Shown here in pieces: positions 43,920 to 56,574 of a stretch of DNA of 64,000 bases (its first letter is position 1; each line of letters opens with the position of its first letter). Source of the DNA: Zygnema cylindricum (lineage: Eukaryota > Streptophyta > Zygnematophyceae > Zygnematales > Zygnemataceae); the NCBI GenBank assembly GCA_037447655.1, contig JBBHKE010003364.1, forward strand, positions 62,001 to 126,000, read 5' to 3'. A program made the translations under genes and the position numbers. The notes beneath the pieces were generated by a model, which had not been told where the DNA came from, did not search any database, and saw only the letters and a program-made list of their open reading frames with translations.

Positions 43920-44640
43920 GAAGTATTAGAACGATTTCGTATGGAAGATTGTATTCCTGTATCAACACCTTTAGACCCAAGTCAAAAGCTTATGAAGGAA
44001 ATGGGTCTTAAGTTAGAGTTTGAAAAAGAACAGATGAGGCAAGTCCCTTACAAAGAGGCAGTGGGCAGCTTGATGTACTTAATGGTTGGCACACGCCCTG
44101 ATCTAGCTGCAGCAGTAGGCTCAGTTAGTCAATTCATGTAAAACCCAGAACTAGAGCACTGGTATGTTGTTAAACGTATTTTATGTCATGTGAAAGGGAC
44201 TTTAAATTACGGCCTACAATTCTTGAAGAACACAAGAGACATTGATTTTTCTGACTATGTTGATGCGGATTGGGGAGGAGACCTTGACACAAGGAGGAGC
44301 ACTACCGGCTGGATTTTCACGTGTTCAAGAGGACGTATCAGTTGGAGTTCAAAACACCAATCTTTTGTGGCATTATCGAGCACGGAGGCGGAATATGTGG
44401 CGGCTACTTAAGCAACAAAAAAAACCATTTGGCTTTGCAACTTTTACTCTGAGATAGGGTTTGAACCCAAAGAGGAGACTTTGATTCTTACAGATAATCA
44501 GAGTAGCATTGCTTTGATGAAAAATCCAGTTTACCATGCAAGAACAAAACATATAGACATTTTGTCACATTTTGTGAGAGAACAAGTTGAAAAGAAAATT
44601 TTAAAGTTTGAGTTTGTTAGTTCAGCTTAACAAGCAACAG
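43920..44640 (+). pseudogene. Ty1/copia connection and RNase H (element K)
   Basis: VPYKEAVGSLMYLMVGTRPD (about 44040-44101) and DYVDADWGGDLDTRRSTTGW (about 44254-44313) mark the connection and RNase H. SSKHQSFVALSSTEAEYVAA holds the catalytic Glu. A TAA near 44409 and a stop near 44630 break the end. Confidence 0.8.
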
Positions 44641-44757
44641 ATCACTTGACTAAGGGAGTTCCTCAAGATAAAATTGTTGTTTGTAATCAGCTCACAAGAG
44701 TTCGTACTATTTAGTGAGGACAATTGATAGTATGCAGAAAATGACTCAAAGAGGGGG

Positions 44758-45339
44758 TGTTAAGATTTCTGAGTCTATTTTTTGCTAAGGACCAGAAAGT
44801 CAAAATTAGTTAACGTGACGTGAGAAAGAATCAACCGGATTCTTGTACGGTTGATTAGGTGTGAAGATTCATTTACGTTGACGTCAATTTAAATTTGTTT
44901 AGACGTCAAGCATACTTTGCGTAGACATCAAGTTTTGATGAAACGTAGTCGTTTACTAGTATTGTACGGCAAGTTAAGTTGTCGCAAATTTTGAGTGAAT
45001 GTCACGCAGTAAATTTTTGTCGTTGATTTGATTACGTGGTTCACACGTTAGAAGTTTATCTTTTACGTGGAACAAAAGTAGTGAAGTACCTACGCCATTC
45101 ACATATATAAAATGTACTCATGCTAGACATTAAAAATCAATCATCAATCTACTGAATGATTCTCTCCAATTTTGTCCGAACTACTATTTTTGTAGTGAGT
45201 GCTTATTTTGTCGTGGAATTAATCTACCTTCTTCCTTGTTTAGTAATTAAACTTTGCTTTCACATATAGAGAATTGTTTTCCTTAGCTTCCTATCTTGTA
45301 ATTAAACGATCCTATGGCCAATTTTTCTGAATCTCAACA
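44758..45339 (+). mobile_element. 3' LTR of element K
   Basis: TGTTAAGATTTC to ...ATCTCAACA, 582 bp, after the purine tract at 44749-44757. It contains TATATAAAATG near 45102, the likely LTR TATA box. The short C-rich flank CCCCCT lies between it and the gypsy LTR. Confidence 0.75.
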
Positions 45340-45346
45340 CCCCCCT

Positions 45347-46307
45347 TGTAATACGATTTCATACCTCTTAGGAAATCCCATTACTTCAATCAATTTCAAT
45401 CACACATTTGACATATTGGAAAATACACATCCACATTGGAAAACACTCACATAAGGATAAACTTTAAATTAGAAGAAGCTTTTGTCCACATAACATTAGC
45501 TTGGTCTCTTGCCCTTGTGGCTCAACCCTTCTAGTTAAATTGTTTCCCTCTACTCTCCACTGTTAATATTTCTATCTCTTAACTACTAAAACACTACTTA
45601 GTTTGTAAGAGATTTCAATGCCAAAATGTCAATGCTCCAATTTGGTTTTAATCGCTCAAGACCAAGATCTGTCAGAATTTCCACAAACTTTTCCCCAAAG
45701 GAAAAGATATTTACTCTCCTCTTAGACTTCACTATTTATCCATCATCGCCCTAGACTAGCCAGGCTACAGTCAACGCTCCGTTTAAATATGCTTTTTACC
45801 TGGGCCAATCATTGATCAGCTGGGACACGGACTGAACAATGCAAAAACGTGCGAAATCTCTTACTACCTACTTAGCATTTTACTAACCAATCAAACGCTA
45901 CGTTTCACTACGTAACATTTATATGCAAAAATGCTCTCCAAACGAAACGCGACTTCGCACGATCGTGTGTCACAAATTTCGCACGCGAAACTTCCTACGA
46001 AATTCCCTTAAGTAAAAGTGGCGTTTCGTACTAAAAAATGTACGAAACGAACCACTGTGCATATTAAACGTTTCATTAGTACTTTATGAAACGTGCACGC
46101 GAAATTTCGGTACTAATTTGACCCTTAACCTTTTTCAATGATACCGGCTTGTTATTTAGACCCGGCGTTACACCCATCGCTCTAACTTTTGATATATAAC
46201 TCCTAATCGCGTGATTCTTTCGCGAACGTCTACCAAATTTAGCACTCTATAATCATAACACTTAAATACCCCTTTACGAACAAGTTCGATATGCTATTAA
46301 TGTTACA
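45347..46307 (-). mobile_element. 3' LTR of gypsy copy A
   Basis: Termini TGTAAT...GTTACA form the short inverted ends; about 961 bp. Next to it on the internal side is the pyrimidine tract TCTTCTCTTTATTTTT (the polypurine tract on the minus strand). Homologous over most of its length to 57345-58200. Confidence 0.75.
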
Positions 46308-46356
46308 TCATCTTCTCTTTATTTTTAACTCACCACATTTAGAACACTTTTCATTA

Positions 46357-47940
46357 TCAAGACAGGACTTCTATGTTATTATCCCTCCAATACCTTTGTA
46401 AAAACTCAAAAAAAATATCTTTTAAAGTCAACTCATTTTCTGGCCTTCCTAGATACTGTACTTGAAAAAATATAGTATTGTCGACTTTGAACCGTTGACC
46501 AACCCAATCTATTTCCGATCTGTGGACTTCAGGTTCTATAATTATTGAGGGATCTAATTCCAATTCTCCTTCAGTTGGTCGAAGATTTGCTGGTTTCAAT
46601 TGGATGATGTGTATTACTGGATGAATTTTTGTTGAAGGCGGAAAGTCCAATTTGGCTGCAACTAACAATATCATCGCGATTGGAGTAAATGGTCCAATGT
46701 ACTTAGGAGCAAATTTCCCCGTAGGATATGATTGACCCTCGATCTTACACCTATAATGCATTGTAGAAAGCCAGACCATGTCACCTGTGCGTAACACCCA
46801 ATCATCCTTTTTGCGATTAGCATTTAATTCTTGCCTCCTTTGTGCCTCCAATAATGCATCCCGAGCAGTTTTCCAAACTATTTGAACGTATTCCCAAAAC
46901 TCTGTTCTAGAACCTCTATTCTCTTTAGTGACCTATGTTATTAAGTCTAATGCTTCTCTAGGTTGGTATCCGTATGCAACTTCAAATGGTAAGAATTTTA
47001 TACTAGCATGTTTATATGAATTGTAGGCAAATTCCATTAATGGTTGTTTAGATTCCCATTTGTTGTGAACCCCACTGCAAGCAGTCCTAAGCATTTCCTC
47101 CAATATACGGTTCATCCTTTTTGTCTGTCTATGTGTCTGATTGATGATAAGAGGTACTTATATTGATTTCAGAGCCTAAATTTTGTTGTAATTCTTTCCA
47201 AAATGCAGACGTAAATTTAGAATCCCAATCACTGACAATAGACAAAGAGACTCCATGATGTCTGGCCACGTTGTCAAAATATAACTTTGCAATATCTACA
47301 ATTGAATGAGTAGTTTTGTCAGGGATAAATATTGCCATTTACTGAACATATCAACTACGACCATGATACTGTTATTTTTTTTAGATGTAGTTGGCAACTT
47401 GATAATAAAATCCATACTGACAGATTCCCATGGTCTTTCGAGGATATCGAACGGTTTTAAGAGACCCTTAGGTTTTTGGTTACTAGGTTTGCTCTACTGG
47501 CAAAGGACACAATTTTCTACGTGTTTCGACACCCCTTTTGCCATCCCGGGCCAAAAGAATCTACTTTGTAAGAGGCTTAGAGTTTTATCTCGACCTAGAT
47601 GTCCTAAATGCTCATGAGCTTCTTGTAAAAGTTGTTTTCTTAAGTCTCCCACTTCAAGAATGCATAATCTATCCCCTATTTGCAGATACAATAAACCGTC
47701 CTCTAGTTTGACGTTTTTGACATGCCTCTCATTCAATGGGTCAAAATTCCCTTCGGAAATATTTTTGCAAATCACAAAAAAATATGGATATTTATCAAAA
47801 CCATTTATAACAGAATCTAAAAACAATTCATCCTGAACCATAACACTTATTTCAAAACATCTAATTAAAAGATATGCGACTACATTTGTCTTTCCGGAAA
47901 TATGTTTGACATTAAATTTGAAATATGCCAAAATCTGCAT
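46357..47940 (-). pseudogene. Gypsy integrase with chromodomain-like tail (copy A)
   Basis: The zinc domain HEHLGHLGRDKTLSLLQSRF...CVLCQ lies near 47494-47640, core pieces with SLSIVSDWDSKFTSAFWKEL at 47129-47338, and the C-terminal part at 46357-46851 with GDMVWLS, KFAPKYIGPF and HVIHIIQLKP. The end, PEVHRSEID...FQVQYLGRPENELT, resembles the chromodomain of chromoviruses but lacks clear aromatic-cage residues. Frame breaks near 47115, 47340 and 47490. Confidence 0.8.
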
Positions 47941-47949
47941 CCACTTAAC

Positions 47950-49066
47950 CTATGTGCCCGTCATAATCTGTGCATCACTTAATCTTTGTAGATACGAGAG
48001 TGCCTTATCATCACAATGAACTGAAAATTCATTATTATGCAAATAACAGCGCCATTTCACTAAAGCATGAACAATTACAAGTAATTTTTTTTCCTGAGCT
48101 GGATAGTTCTTTTCAGCATCATTGAATTTTCTGGACTCAAAAGCAATAGGATGAAAGTGTTTACCAATTTTTTGACTTATGACTGCTGCTAGACCTTTAT
48201 CAGATGCATCTGTAGTGACCAAAACTTCAAATTCCCCAGCAAGATCGGATACACCAGTGTAGGGGCAGAGGTCAACTTCCCTTTTAGTTCTTCGAATGCT
48301 CTCTCATGATCAGCTCCCCACACAAACGTCTCCTTCTCCCGTGGTAAATCCGTCAAAGGTGCGGCGATCACACTGAAGTTTTTGATAAATTTCCTGTAAT
48401 AAGTGGCCAATCCTAAAAATGATCTAACTTCCGTGACATTAGTAGGCTGCTTCCAATTTCGGATTGTAGTGATTTTGGATGGATCTGTTTTAACACCTTC
48501 CCCACTAACTATGTGTCGCTTAAATAATTGTTCATATTTAAGAAAACTGGATTTTGACAATTTTCCATATAATTTTGACAATTTTCCATATAATTTTCTT
48601 TCCCTTAACCTTTGCAACACTTTTCTTAAATGAATTACATGATGCTCTTTAGATTCAATGTAAATTAGTATATCATCTATAAACACCTGAACAAAATCAT
48701 CTAGGTAAACTGAAAAGGTTTGGTTCATTAATCTTTGGTAAGTAGGCGGTGCATTCGTTTAGCCGAATGGCATCCAATCCATTCAAAATGACCCAACTTA
48801 GTCCTAAGAGCATTTTTATCAACATCCTCAGTTCTAATTGGCACCTGATTAAAGCAACTACGTAGATCAATCAAAGAAAATAATTTAGCGCCTTTCAAAC
48901 GATCCATCAAATCAGAAATTAAAGGTAACGGATACTTATACTTCACCGTAATCTTGTTCAGACTACGATAGTCGACACACATTCTCAACGTTCCGTCCTT
49001 CTTTTTTACGAAGAGAATTGGTGCTCCATTCGGTGATTTGTTGGGCTGAATATGTCTTTTCTCCAA
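47950..49066 (-). pseudogene. Gypsy reverse transcriptase and RNase H (copy A)
   Basis: RT begins [20 protein letters not shown] and [20 protein letters not shown]. The catalytic box VFIDDILIY (about 48676) is intact. An in-frame direct duplication gives KLYGKLSKLYGKLS near 48555-48600. RNase H has TTDASDKGLAAVISQ and HPIAFESRKF. Shifts at about 48728 and 48200 split it. Confidence 0.82.
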
Positions 49067-49086
49067 AAGCTGCTTGATCTGTTTAT

Positions 49087-49977
49087 TTAACTCCTCTTGC
49101 TCAAAAAAGTTATGCTTATAAATTCCCGTGACCGGAGGATTACATCCTGGTTCAAGGTTATAACATGTTCCACATCTCGGGAAGGTGGCCTCCCTGAGGG
49201 TAAGTCACTTGGGAAAACCTCTCTAAATTCAAAAATCAAATTTTTAACAGCAGCATCTAATGTGTTAATGCTAGTTACAAAATCAGATTTTTGTTTTTCA
49301 AGAGTTTTCGTGGTGTCTGATTTAGCAATGACATCAATGTTAGTGTTTTCTCCCCCCCCTTCATGAGTAATTGCCTCAGTTACTAATAATAAGAAAGCAT
49401 GATTTGTTTTATCTTTTAAATGTTTTTTAAATTGTTTAGCGGAAATCAAACCTTCCACTCCCAAGTTGGTTATGTTATTTATATGATGCTTATGCAACTT
49501 CTTCGAAGATAATGTTTGCAAAACCTTCCAACCGATTTCAGACTTCACTCTTAAGGTGTTAGTTTCCAAATTACTTTGAGGGTTATGTTCAATTAACCAA
49601 GGCTTTTCCAATATTAGCTCCTCACTACCCAAAATCATTATTTCACACACAACTTTCATTTTATGACCCTGGATATCAACTTCTATTGTGTTAGTTTGTA
49701 AATCTAATCTGAACTTATTACCATTTGCCACTTGAATATGTAAAAGTTTTTCTCTTATGACTGTAGGAATTTTATTTTCCTCAACAAACTTATGTGAAAT
49801 AAAATTATGTGTAGCACCTGAATCTACCATAACTCTCAATGGTTTTCTTTCCACTAAAGACTCAAATCTGATCAAACTGTGTTTGGTGTCATCGATACTT
49901 AACTGTCCTAAAATAGGTCTGTTGTTAAGAGTTTCACCAGAAGGATTGTTCAAACTATGGAGTGTAATTAACATCAT
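49087..49977 (-). pseudogene. Gypsy aspartic protease and linker (copy A)
   Basis: About 296 open codons. The active site is VMVDSGATHNFISHKFVEEN near 49760-49830, with the later ILGSEELILEKPWL. The linker ends [16 protein letters not shown], the usual start of gypsy RT. It is the longest intact frame of copy A. Confidence 0.82.
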
Positions 49978-50099
49978 AATACATTCAACTATCTAGCCTT
50001 TCTATTTCATAAGCTTGCCCTCCAAAGTTAACTCTTTGACCTCTAGATCTGATCGACTCAGCTGAGGACTTTCACCTAGTCCTTTCCGTTGCCCACCTC

Positions 50100-51507
50100 T
50101 TGGGCTTTCTGCTCAGCTAAGTATAATGCAATATCTTCTTGAAGACTTTCATTGACATCAACTATTTTAAGAGATCCATTATCTGTACAATCCTTAGCGT
50201 AATGATCTAGACCTCCGCATTTAAAACAAGTGACTTTCTTTTTCGCTTTTGTGCATTCTTTGCTGAAATATCCCTCCTCTCCACAGTTATAACAGTTATT
50301 TTTTATCAGTTGTGCACATTCAGATGCCCTATGCCCCTATTTTTGACAAATAATTCATGCGGGAATGGTAAAATTAGGTTTTCGAACATCAATGATCGGT
50401 TTAGGACTCTTAATGTAGCCCCATCTATTCTGAAATTTATTTCCTACAATAACACTCTGTCCACCCTTTCTGATTTCCCCTGAAGATATTCTGCCTATTA
50501 ACCAGACCTGCATTCATACCTTTTACCTCAAATTCCTCCTCACCCCACTCTGATACTTCATTGAAATTTCCCCTGAGTGATCGAGTTTCACGATTATACC
50601 CCAACTGATCCTCTAATTCTAATGACTTATCTTGTAATTTCTTCAAATTAATAATTTTTTTATGTTTCAGTTCTTATTTCAGTATAGGATTCAAATAGTT
50701 CAAGAAATGCAACGTAACCATTTTATCAGTCAAACCTTTGACATGAATGTTAGATGAGTCAAATTCCACAATATAATTTTGCACAGATCCAGTTTGCTTA
50801 GAGTTCAACCACTTTTCTTCAATTCTGGATTTATAAATGACAGACAAGAAACGCGATTTGATCGCGGTCTTAAAAGCTTCCCAATCAGCATTATCAGGCA
50901 TCAAATTAGACATCTTCTGAGTGTAATACCAAATCTGAGCATCACCCTTCAAACAACTTACAACCAAAGAAGTGTAATTATCACGATCATAGTTCCTAGA
51001 TTCCAAATAACACCCCATATGAAAAATCGAAGCATCCAACTCATCAATCTCCATACCATCAAATAATGGTGCCTCACTAATAGACAATTTTAGATCTCTT
51101 ATCTTTTTAGGTCTATCATGATCATCCTCCCTAAAACTGATTTTCCATTTACTACTCTCACCCTTTTGGTCATTAACATCATTCTTTGTCTGAATTAAGT
51201 TAATGAGCTCATCCAATTTCTCATTTGAAACATTCATATTTTCCTTAACAACTTTCAATTCACTTTTCAATTCGGAAATTGTTTCATCCACAGCAGCAAC
51301 ATGTTTATTAAATCTTTTTACCAATTTCACATTACGTTTCTTCAAAACATTGAAGGCATTTTCCATTTCACGTTTCCATGCAGAATTTGCTATTATCACA
51401 AAAATAAAATCGAGTAAAAAGAAAGATAGAATATAATTTCCCAAAGAAATTTGCTGCATGTTTGAATCCTCTGATTGCTCCAATCCAAGACTTGTTCTCC
51501 TTAACAA
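50100..51507 (-). pseudogene. Gypsy gag with zinc knuckles (copy A)
   Basis: The N-terminal part at 50674-51507 has a coiled-coil-like stretch (NVLKKRNVKLVKRFNKHVAA) followed by the gag core around DELDASIFHMGCYLESRNYD and WEAFKTAIKSRF. The nucleocapsid at about 50170-50370 held three CCHC knuckles. The first carries a TAG stop (ICQK, stop, GHRASEC). Interrupted also near 50650. Confidence 0.75.
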
Positions 51508-52038
51508 ATACTTTGAAAAAGATCAAAATCTGAGAAATCAATAAGACATTGATAGTAAATTAGTGCAAATTCAATTCTTTAATTTCCCAAACATTGATGC
51601 AAAAACGAAAGAATTTCCCCACAAATTTTGCAACAGCAAAATTGAAAGCTCTTAAAGGTAAGGTTCAACCATAAATTTTGCAACAGCAAAATAGAAAAGC
51701 TCTCAAATGTAACAATTTAGGGTTTGAAAAGTTTTAAGTCATTTCTGGACTCCTTTGCTCTTGAAGAAGTAAAGTGCTCCACTTTCTTTCTCCACCATTA
51801 GCAAATTTCTCATTTTTCACTACATCAGGATCTTTTGTTCTGTAATCCTCACATCCTCACCTTTCATGGCTTCAAGCCCTCCCTCTACACATGAATCATT
51901 GCTAAGAGAAGGCAAGTTTGTTTGGCCTCTAGGTAATTGGAGTGAGCTTCAGCGGTGGCTACACTGCCCACCTCGCCTTAGTCTTTAGGACTTGAGCACG
52001 CCCCACATCTAAAGAGCGACCGTTGGTAGTGTGATCAC

Positions 52039-52048
52039 NNNNNNNNNN
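52039..52048. other. Assembly gap (10 N)
   Basis: Ten ambiguous bases lie exactly between two gypsy copies. The true distance is unknown, and the left gypsy copy loses its 5' LTR here. Confidence 0.99.
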
Positions 52049-52404
52049 GAATTTTGGAAATCTATAGGGGCTTTCTGGTACCCTTAAACAATCATACCTA
52101 AAATAACAGTCCAATGGTCGATGTAGATCTTCTTTACTGTCATAGTACCAGCATTAGTCATTCAAGTTATTTTACCGTTAGAAATAGGGAACGTTTTGAT
52201 GAGTAAATTAAGATCTATAACGTTTCAATATAGAACTGTTGCACCAGTCTGTAGTACCTCAAGGGGACAGATATCAGTTACTATCACTTAAGATTTAAAT
52301 GTAGACGTAAAACCTTTCTTAACGTCGTATTAAATCCGTGACTTAATTTTTACTCTTGGAGAATAGTAAGAGTTTGTCTACCTGTGTAGTGTATGGTTTA
52401 TCTT
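52049..52404. other. Unassigned sequence right of the gap
   Basis: Shows no similarity that I can see to either gypsy copy or to a gene. The gypsy homology resumes at about 52405. Confidence 0.5.
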
Positions 52405-52501
52405 TTGTGTTTGTCCATCTGTTTGAGAATGATAAGAGGTTCTCATTTTTAATTCAGTGCCTAAATTATGCTGCAATTCTTTCCAAAATGCAGATGTAAA
52501 T

Positions 52502-52858
52502 TTAGAATTCACTATCATTGACTATAGACAGGGGAACTCCATGATGTCTGACCACGTTGTCAAGATATAACTTTGCAATATCTAGAATTAAATGAGTAGT
52601 TTTGCAAGGGATAAAGATTGCCATTTTATTGAACTTACTGATTACGACCATGATACTGTCATTTCTTCTAGATGTAGCTGGTAACCTGACAATAAAATCC
52701 ATACTAACAAATTCCCATGGTCTTTCGGGGATATCTAAAGGTTTTAAGAGACCTCTAGGTTTTTGGTTAATAGGTTTACTCTGTTGGCAAGGGACACAAC
52801 TTTCCACGTGTTTCGACACCTCGTTTGCCATCCTTGGCCAAAACAATCTACTTTGCAA
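52502..52858 (-). pseudogene. Gypsy integrase fragment (copy B)
   Basis: Ends of the zinc domain (SKHVESCVPCQQ) and the core start RPWEFVSMDFIVRLPATSRR (first catalytic Asp in SMDFI) and LYLDNVVRHHGVPLSIVND. Broken beyond 52500 and cut off by the truncation. Confidence 0.8.
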
Positions 52859-53339
52859 CCGACTAAGAGTTTTATCTCAACCTAGATATCCTAAATGCTC
52901 ATGGGCTTCCTGTAAAAGTTGTTTTCTTAAGTCTCCTATTTCAAAAATGCATAGTCTATCTCTTGTTCGCAAATACAGTAAACCATCTTCTATTCTAAAG
53001 TTTTTGACATGCCTCTCATTCAATAGGTTAGAATTTCCCTCCCGAAATGTTCTTGCAAATCACAGCAAAAAAAGGATCTTTATCATAACCATTTCTAAAA
53101 ACATCTAAAAATAATTCATCCCAAACCATCACACTTATTTCCAAACATCAACTTAAAGGACATGCGACTACATTTGTCTTTCCACGAATATGTTTGACAT
53201 TAAATTTGAAATATGCTAAATTTTGCATCCACCTAACTTATCTGCCAGTCATAATCTGTGCATCACTTAATCTTTGTAGATATGAGAATGCTTTATTATC
53301 ACAGTGAACTGTAAATTCTTAATTTTGCAAATAACAACG

Positions 53340-54253
53340 TCATTTCACCAATGCATGAACAATTGCAAGTAATTCTTTTTCCTGTGCTGGATAGTTTTTT
53401 TCAATATCATTAAATTTCATGGACTCAAAAGCAATAGGATGAAAATGTTTGCCAACTTTTTGACTTATGACTACACCTAGATCTTTTTCAGGTTCATCAG
53501 TAGTGATTAGAATTTCAAATTCCCCAGCATGATCAGGATACACCAGTATAGGAGCAGAGGTCAACTTCCCTTTTAGTTCCTCGAAAGCTCTCTCTTGATC
53601 AACTCCCCACACAAACGTCTTCTTCTCCCGAAGTAAATCCGTCAATGGTGTGGCAATCATACTAAAGTTCTTAATAAATTTTCTGTAGTAAGGGGCCAAT
53701 CCCAAAAATGATCCAACTTCTGTGACATTAGTGGGTTGCTTACAATTTTGTATTGCAGTAATTTTCGATGGATTTGTTTTAACACCTTCCCCACTAACTA
53801 TATGTCCCAAAAATGATTGTTCACTTTTAAGAAGCTGGATTTTGACAATTTTCCATATAACTTTCTTTCCCTTAACATTTTCAACATTTTCTTTAGATGA
53901 ATTACATGTTGTTTTTTAGATTCGCTATAAATTAAAATGTCATGTATAAACAATTGAACAAACTCATCTATGTAATCAGAAAATGTTTGGTTCGTTAATC
54001 TTTGATAAGTAGGTGGTGCATTCGTCAAACCAAATGGCATCACTATCTAGTGAAAATGACCGACTCTAGTTCTAAAAGCAGTTTTATCAACATCTTCAGT
54101 TCTAATTGGCACCTGATTAAAGCTACGCAGATCAATCAAATAAAATAATTTAGCACATTTGAAACGATCTATCAAATCAAAAATTAAAGGTAAAGGGTAC
54201 TTATTTCTCACTGTAATATTGTTCAGACTACGATAGTCAACACACATCCTCAA
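53340..54253 (-). pseudogene. Gypsy reverse transcriptase and RNase H (copy B)
   Basis: [20 protein letters not shown] at the right end, then [20 protein letters not shown]. The catalytic box reads LFIHDILIY near 53940, so the first Asp of FIDD is His. RNase H follows with FVWGVDQERAFEELKGKL and PIAFESMKFNDIEKNYPAQE. Shifts near 54045 and 53800. Confidence 0.82.
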
Positions 54254-55030
54254 CGTTCCGTCCTTCTTTTTGACGAAGAGAACATGTGCTCCGTACGGTG
54301 ACTTGTGACAGGATGATTATAACTATGTTCAAGGTTAATAACATGTTCCACATCTCGGGAAGGTGGCCTCCCAGAGGGTAAGTCACTTGGGAAAACATCT
54401 CTAAATTCAAAAATCAAATCTTTAAGAGCAGCATCAGATGTATTAATGTCAGTTACAAAATCAGATTTTTGTTTTTTGAAAGTTTTAGTGGTGTGTGATT
54501 TAGGGATGACATCAATGTTAGTGTTTTCTCCCCCCCTTTCATCAGTAATTGCCTCAGTTAATAATAACAAGAAAACATGATTTGTTTTATCTTTTAAGTT
54601 CTTTTTAAATTGTTTAGCAGATATCAAACCTTCCACTCCCAATTTGGTTATGTTATTTATATGATTCCTATGTAATTTCTTAGGAGAAAATTCTTGCAAA
54701 ACCTTCCAACCGTTTTTAGACTTCACTTTGAAGGTGTTTTTTTCCCAATTAAATTGAGGATTGTGTTCAGCTAACCAAGGCTTTTTCAAAATTAGTTCTT
54801 CACTTCCCAAATTCATTATTTCACACAACTCTCATTTTATGACCATGGATATCAACTTCAATTGTGTCAGTTTGTAAGTCTAATGTCGACTTATTACCAT
54901 TTGCCACTTGAACATGTAAAGGCATTTCCCTTATTACAATATGAATTTTATTTTCCTCTACAAATCTATGTGGAATAAAATTATGTGTGGCACCTGAATC
55001 AACCATTACTCTCAACGGTTTTCCTTCCAC
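54250..55030 (-). pseudogene. Gypsy protease and linker (copy B)
   Basis: The active site VMVDSGATHNFIPHRFVEEN is at about 54950-55010; the frame shifts near 54825 and continues with CEIMNLGSEELILKKPWL to [15 protein letters not shown]. About 75-80 percent like copy A by eye. Confidence 0.8.
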
Positions 55031-55312
55031 TAATTACTCGAATCTAATCAAATTGCGTCTGGTGTTGTCATAACTTAACTATCATAACATAGGACTATTG
55101 TTGAGAATTTCATCAGAAAGATACTTTAAACTATAGAGTGTAGTGAGAATCATAATAAATTCAACTATCCTAACTTTTCCATTCATTAATTTTGCCCTCC
55201 AAAGTTAACTATGTAACTTTTGGATCCGGTTCACTCAACTGAGGAATCTCAGTTAGTCCTTTTAGTTTCCCACCTCCTGGGCTTCCTGCTCAGCTAGATA
55301 TAATACAATATC

Positions 55313-56574
55313 CTATTGGAGACCTTCATTTACTTCAGCTGTTTTGAGAGAACCTTTATCTTTACAGTTTTTACCGTAATGATCTGGACCTCCGCATTTG
55401 AAACAATTGACTTTCTTTTTGGGTTTCATGCACTCTCTACTAAAATGTCCCTCCTCTCCACAGTTATAACAGTTAATTTTTTTCAGTTGTGCACACTCAA
55501 ATGCTCTATGACCTTTTTTTTGACAAATAGTGCATGTGGGGATGGTAAGGTTAGGCTTCTGGGCATTAATGCTTGGTTTAAGACTTTTAATGTATCCCCC
55601 TCTATTGCTAAATTTATTTCTTTCATTAACACTATGTCTACCCCTTTGATTTCCCCTGAAGATATTTTGCATATTCACCAGACAAGCATTCTGACCCTCT
55701 TAAAAAATTCCTCCTCATCCCACTTTGATACTTCATTCAAATTACCCCTGAGTGATCGAGTTTCCTGATTATACCCAAACTGAACCTCTAATTCTAATGA
55801 TTTATCTTGTAATTCTTTCAAATTATTAAATTTTTTATATTTTAGTTCTGATTTCATTATTGGATTCAAATAGTTCTAGAAATGCAATTTAGCCATTTCA
55901 TCTGTCAAACCTATGACATGAATGCTAGATGAGTCAAATTCCACAATATAATACTTCACAGATCCAGTTTGCTTAGAGTTCAACCACTTTTCTTCCATTC
56001 TGGATTTAAAAGTGACAAACAAGAAATCCGATTTGATCGCGGTTTTAAAAGTTTCCCAATCAGCATTATCAGGAATCAATTTACACCTTCTATGAGTTTA
56101 ATACCAAATCTGAGCATCGCCATTCAGACATCTAATAGCAAAATAAGTGTAATCATCACGATCACAATTTCTAGACTCCAAATAATACTCCATATGAAAA
56201 ATCCAAGCATCCAACTCATCGATCCTCTAACCATCAAACGATGGTGCCTCACTAATTGACAATTTTAAATCCCTTATCTTCTTAGGTCTATCATGATCAT
56301 CCTCCCTCAAATTGGCATTCTTTTAACTACTCTCACCCTTTTGGTCATTCAAATCATTCTTGGTCTGAATTAAGTTAATAAGTTCATCTAATTTCTCATT
56401 TGAAACATTTCCATTTTCTTTGACAGCTTTCAATTCACTTTTCAATTTGTAAATGGTTTCATCCACAGCGGCAGCATGATTACTAAATCTTTTGACCAAT
56501 TTCACATTGCGCTTCTTCAACACATTCAAAGCGTTCTCCATTTCACGTTTCCATGCAGAATTTGACATTATCAC
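55313..56574 (-). pseudogene. Gypsy gag with three CCHC knuckles (copy B)
   Basis: Gag starts near 56574 (MIMSNSAWKREMENALNVLK), broken at about 56320, 56085 and 55870. The nucleocapsid at 55313-55678 has three intact knuckles in a row: CTICQKKGHRAFEC, CYNCGEEGHFSREC and CFKCGGPDHYGKNC. Most plant gypsy gags have one or two, so three is on the high side. Confidence 0.82.

Larger units (their letters stand above)
40190..45339 (+). mobile_element. Ty1/copia retrotransposon K, internally deleted
   Basis: Two LTRs, 40190-40718 (right end missing) and 44758-45339, both starting TGTTAAGATTT and alike over about 530 bases; a purine tract AAGAGGGGG precedes the second. The interior has integrase, RT and RNase H in copia order, but almost all of gag and all of protease are missing. 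It differs in sequence from the family at 1-13.9 kb. Stops and shifts make it dead. The right neighbour is a gypsy LTR only 7 bases away. Confidence 0.85.
45347..51530 (-). mobile_element. Ty3/gypsy retrotransposon, copy A
   Basis: On the minus strand from right to left: gag, zinc knuckles, protease, RT, RNase H, integrase, chromodomain-like tail, purine tract, then an LTR at 46307-45347. RT before integrase is the Ty3/gypsy order. The 5' leader continues right to the assembly gap at 52039, where the 5' LTR would be expected. Stops and shifts occur in every domain. Confidence 0.88.
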
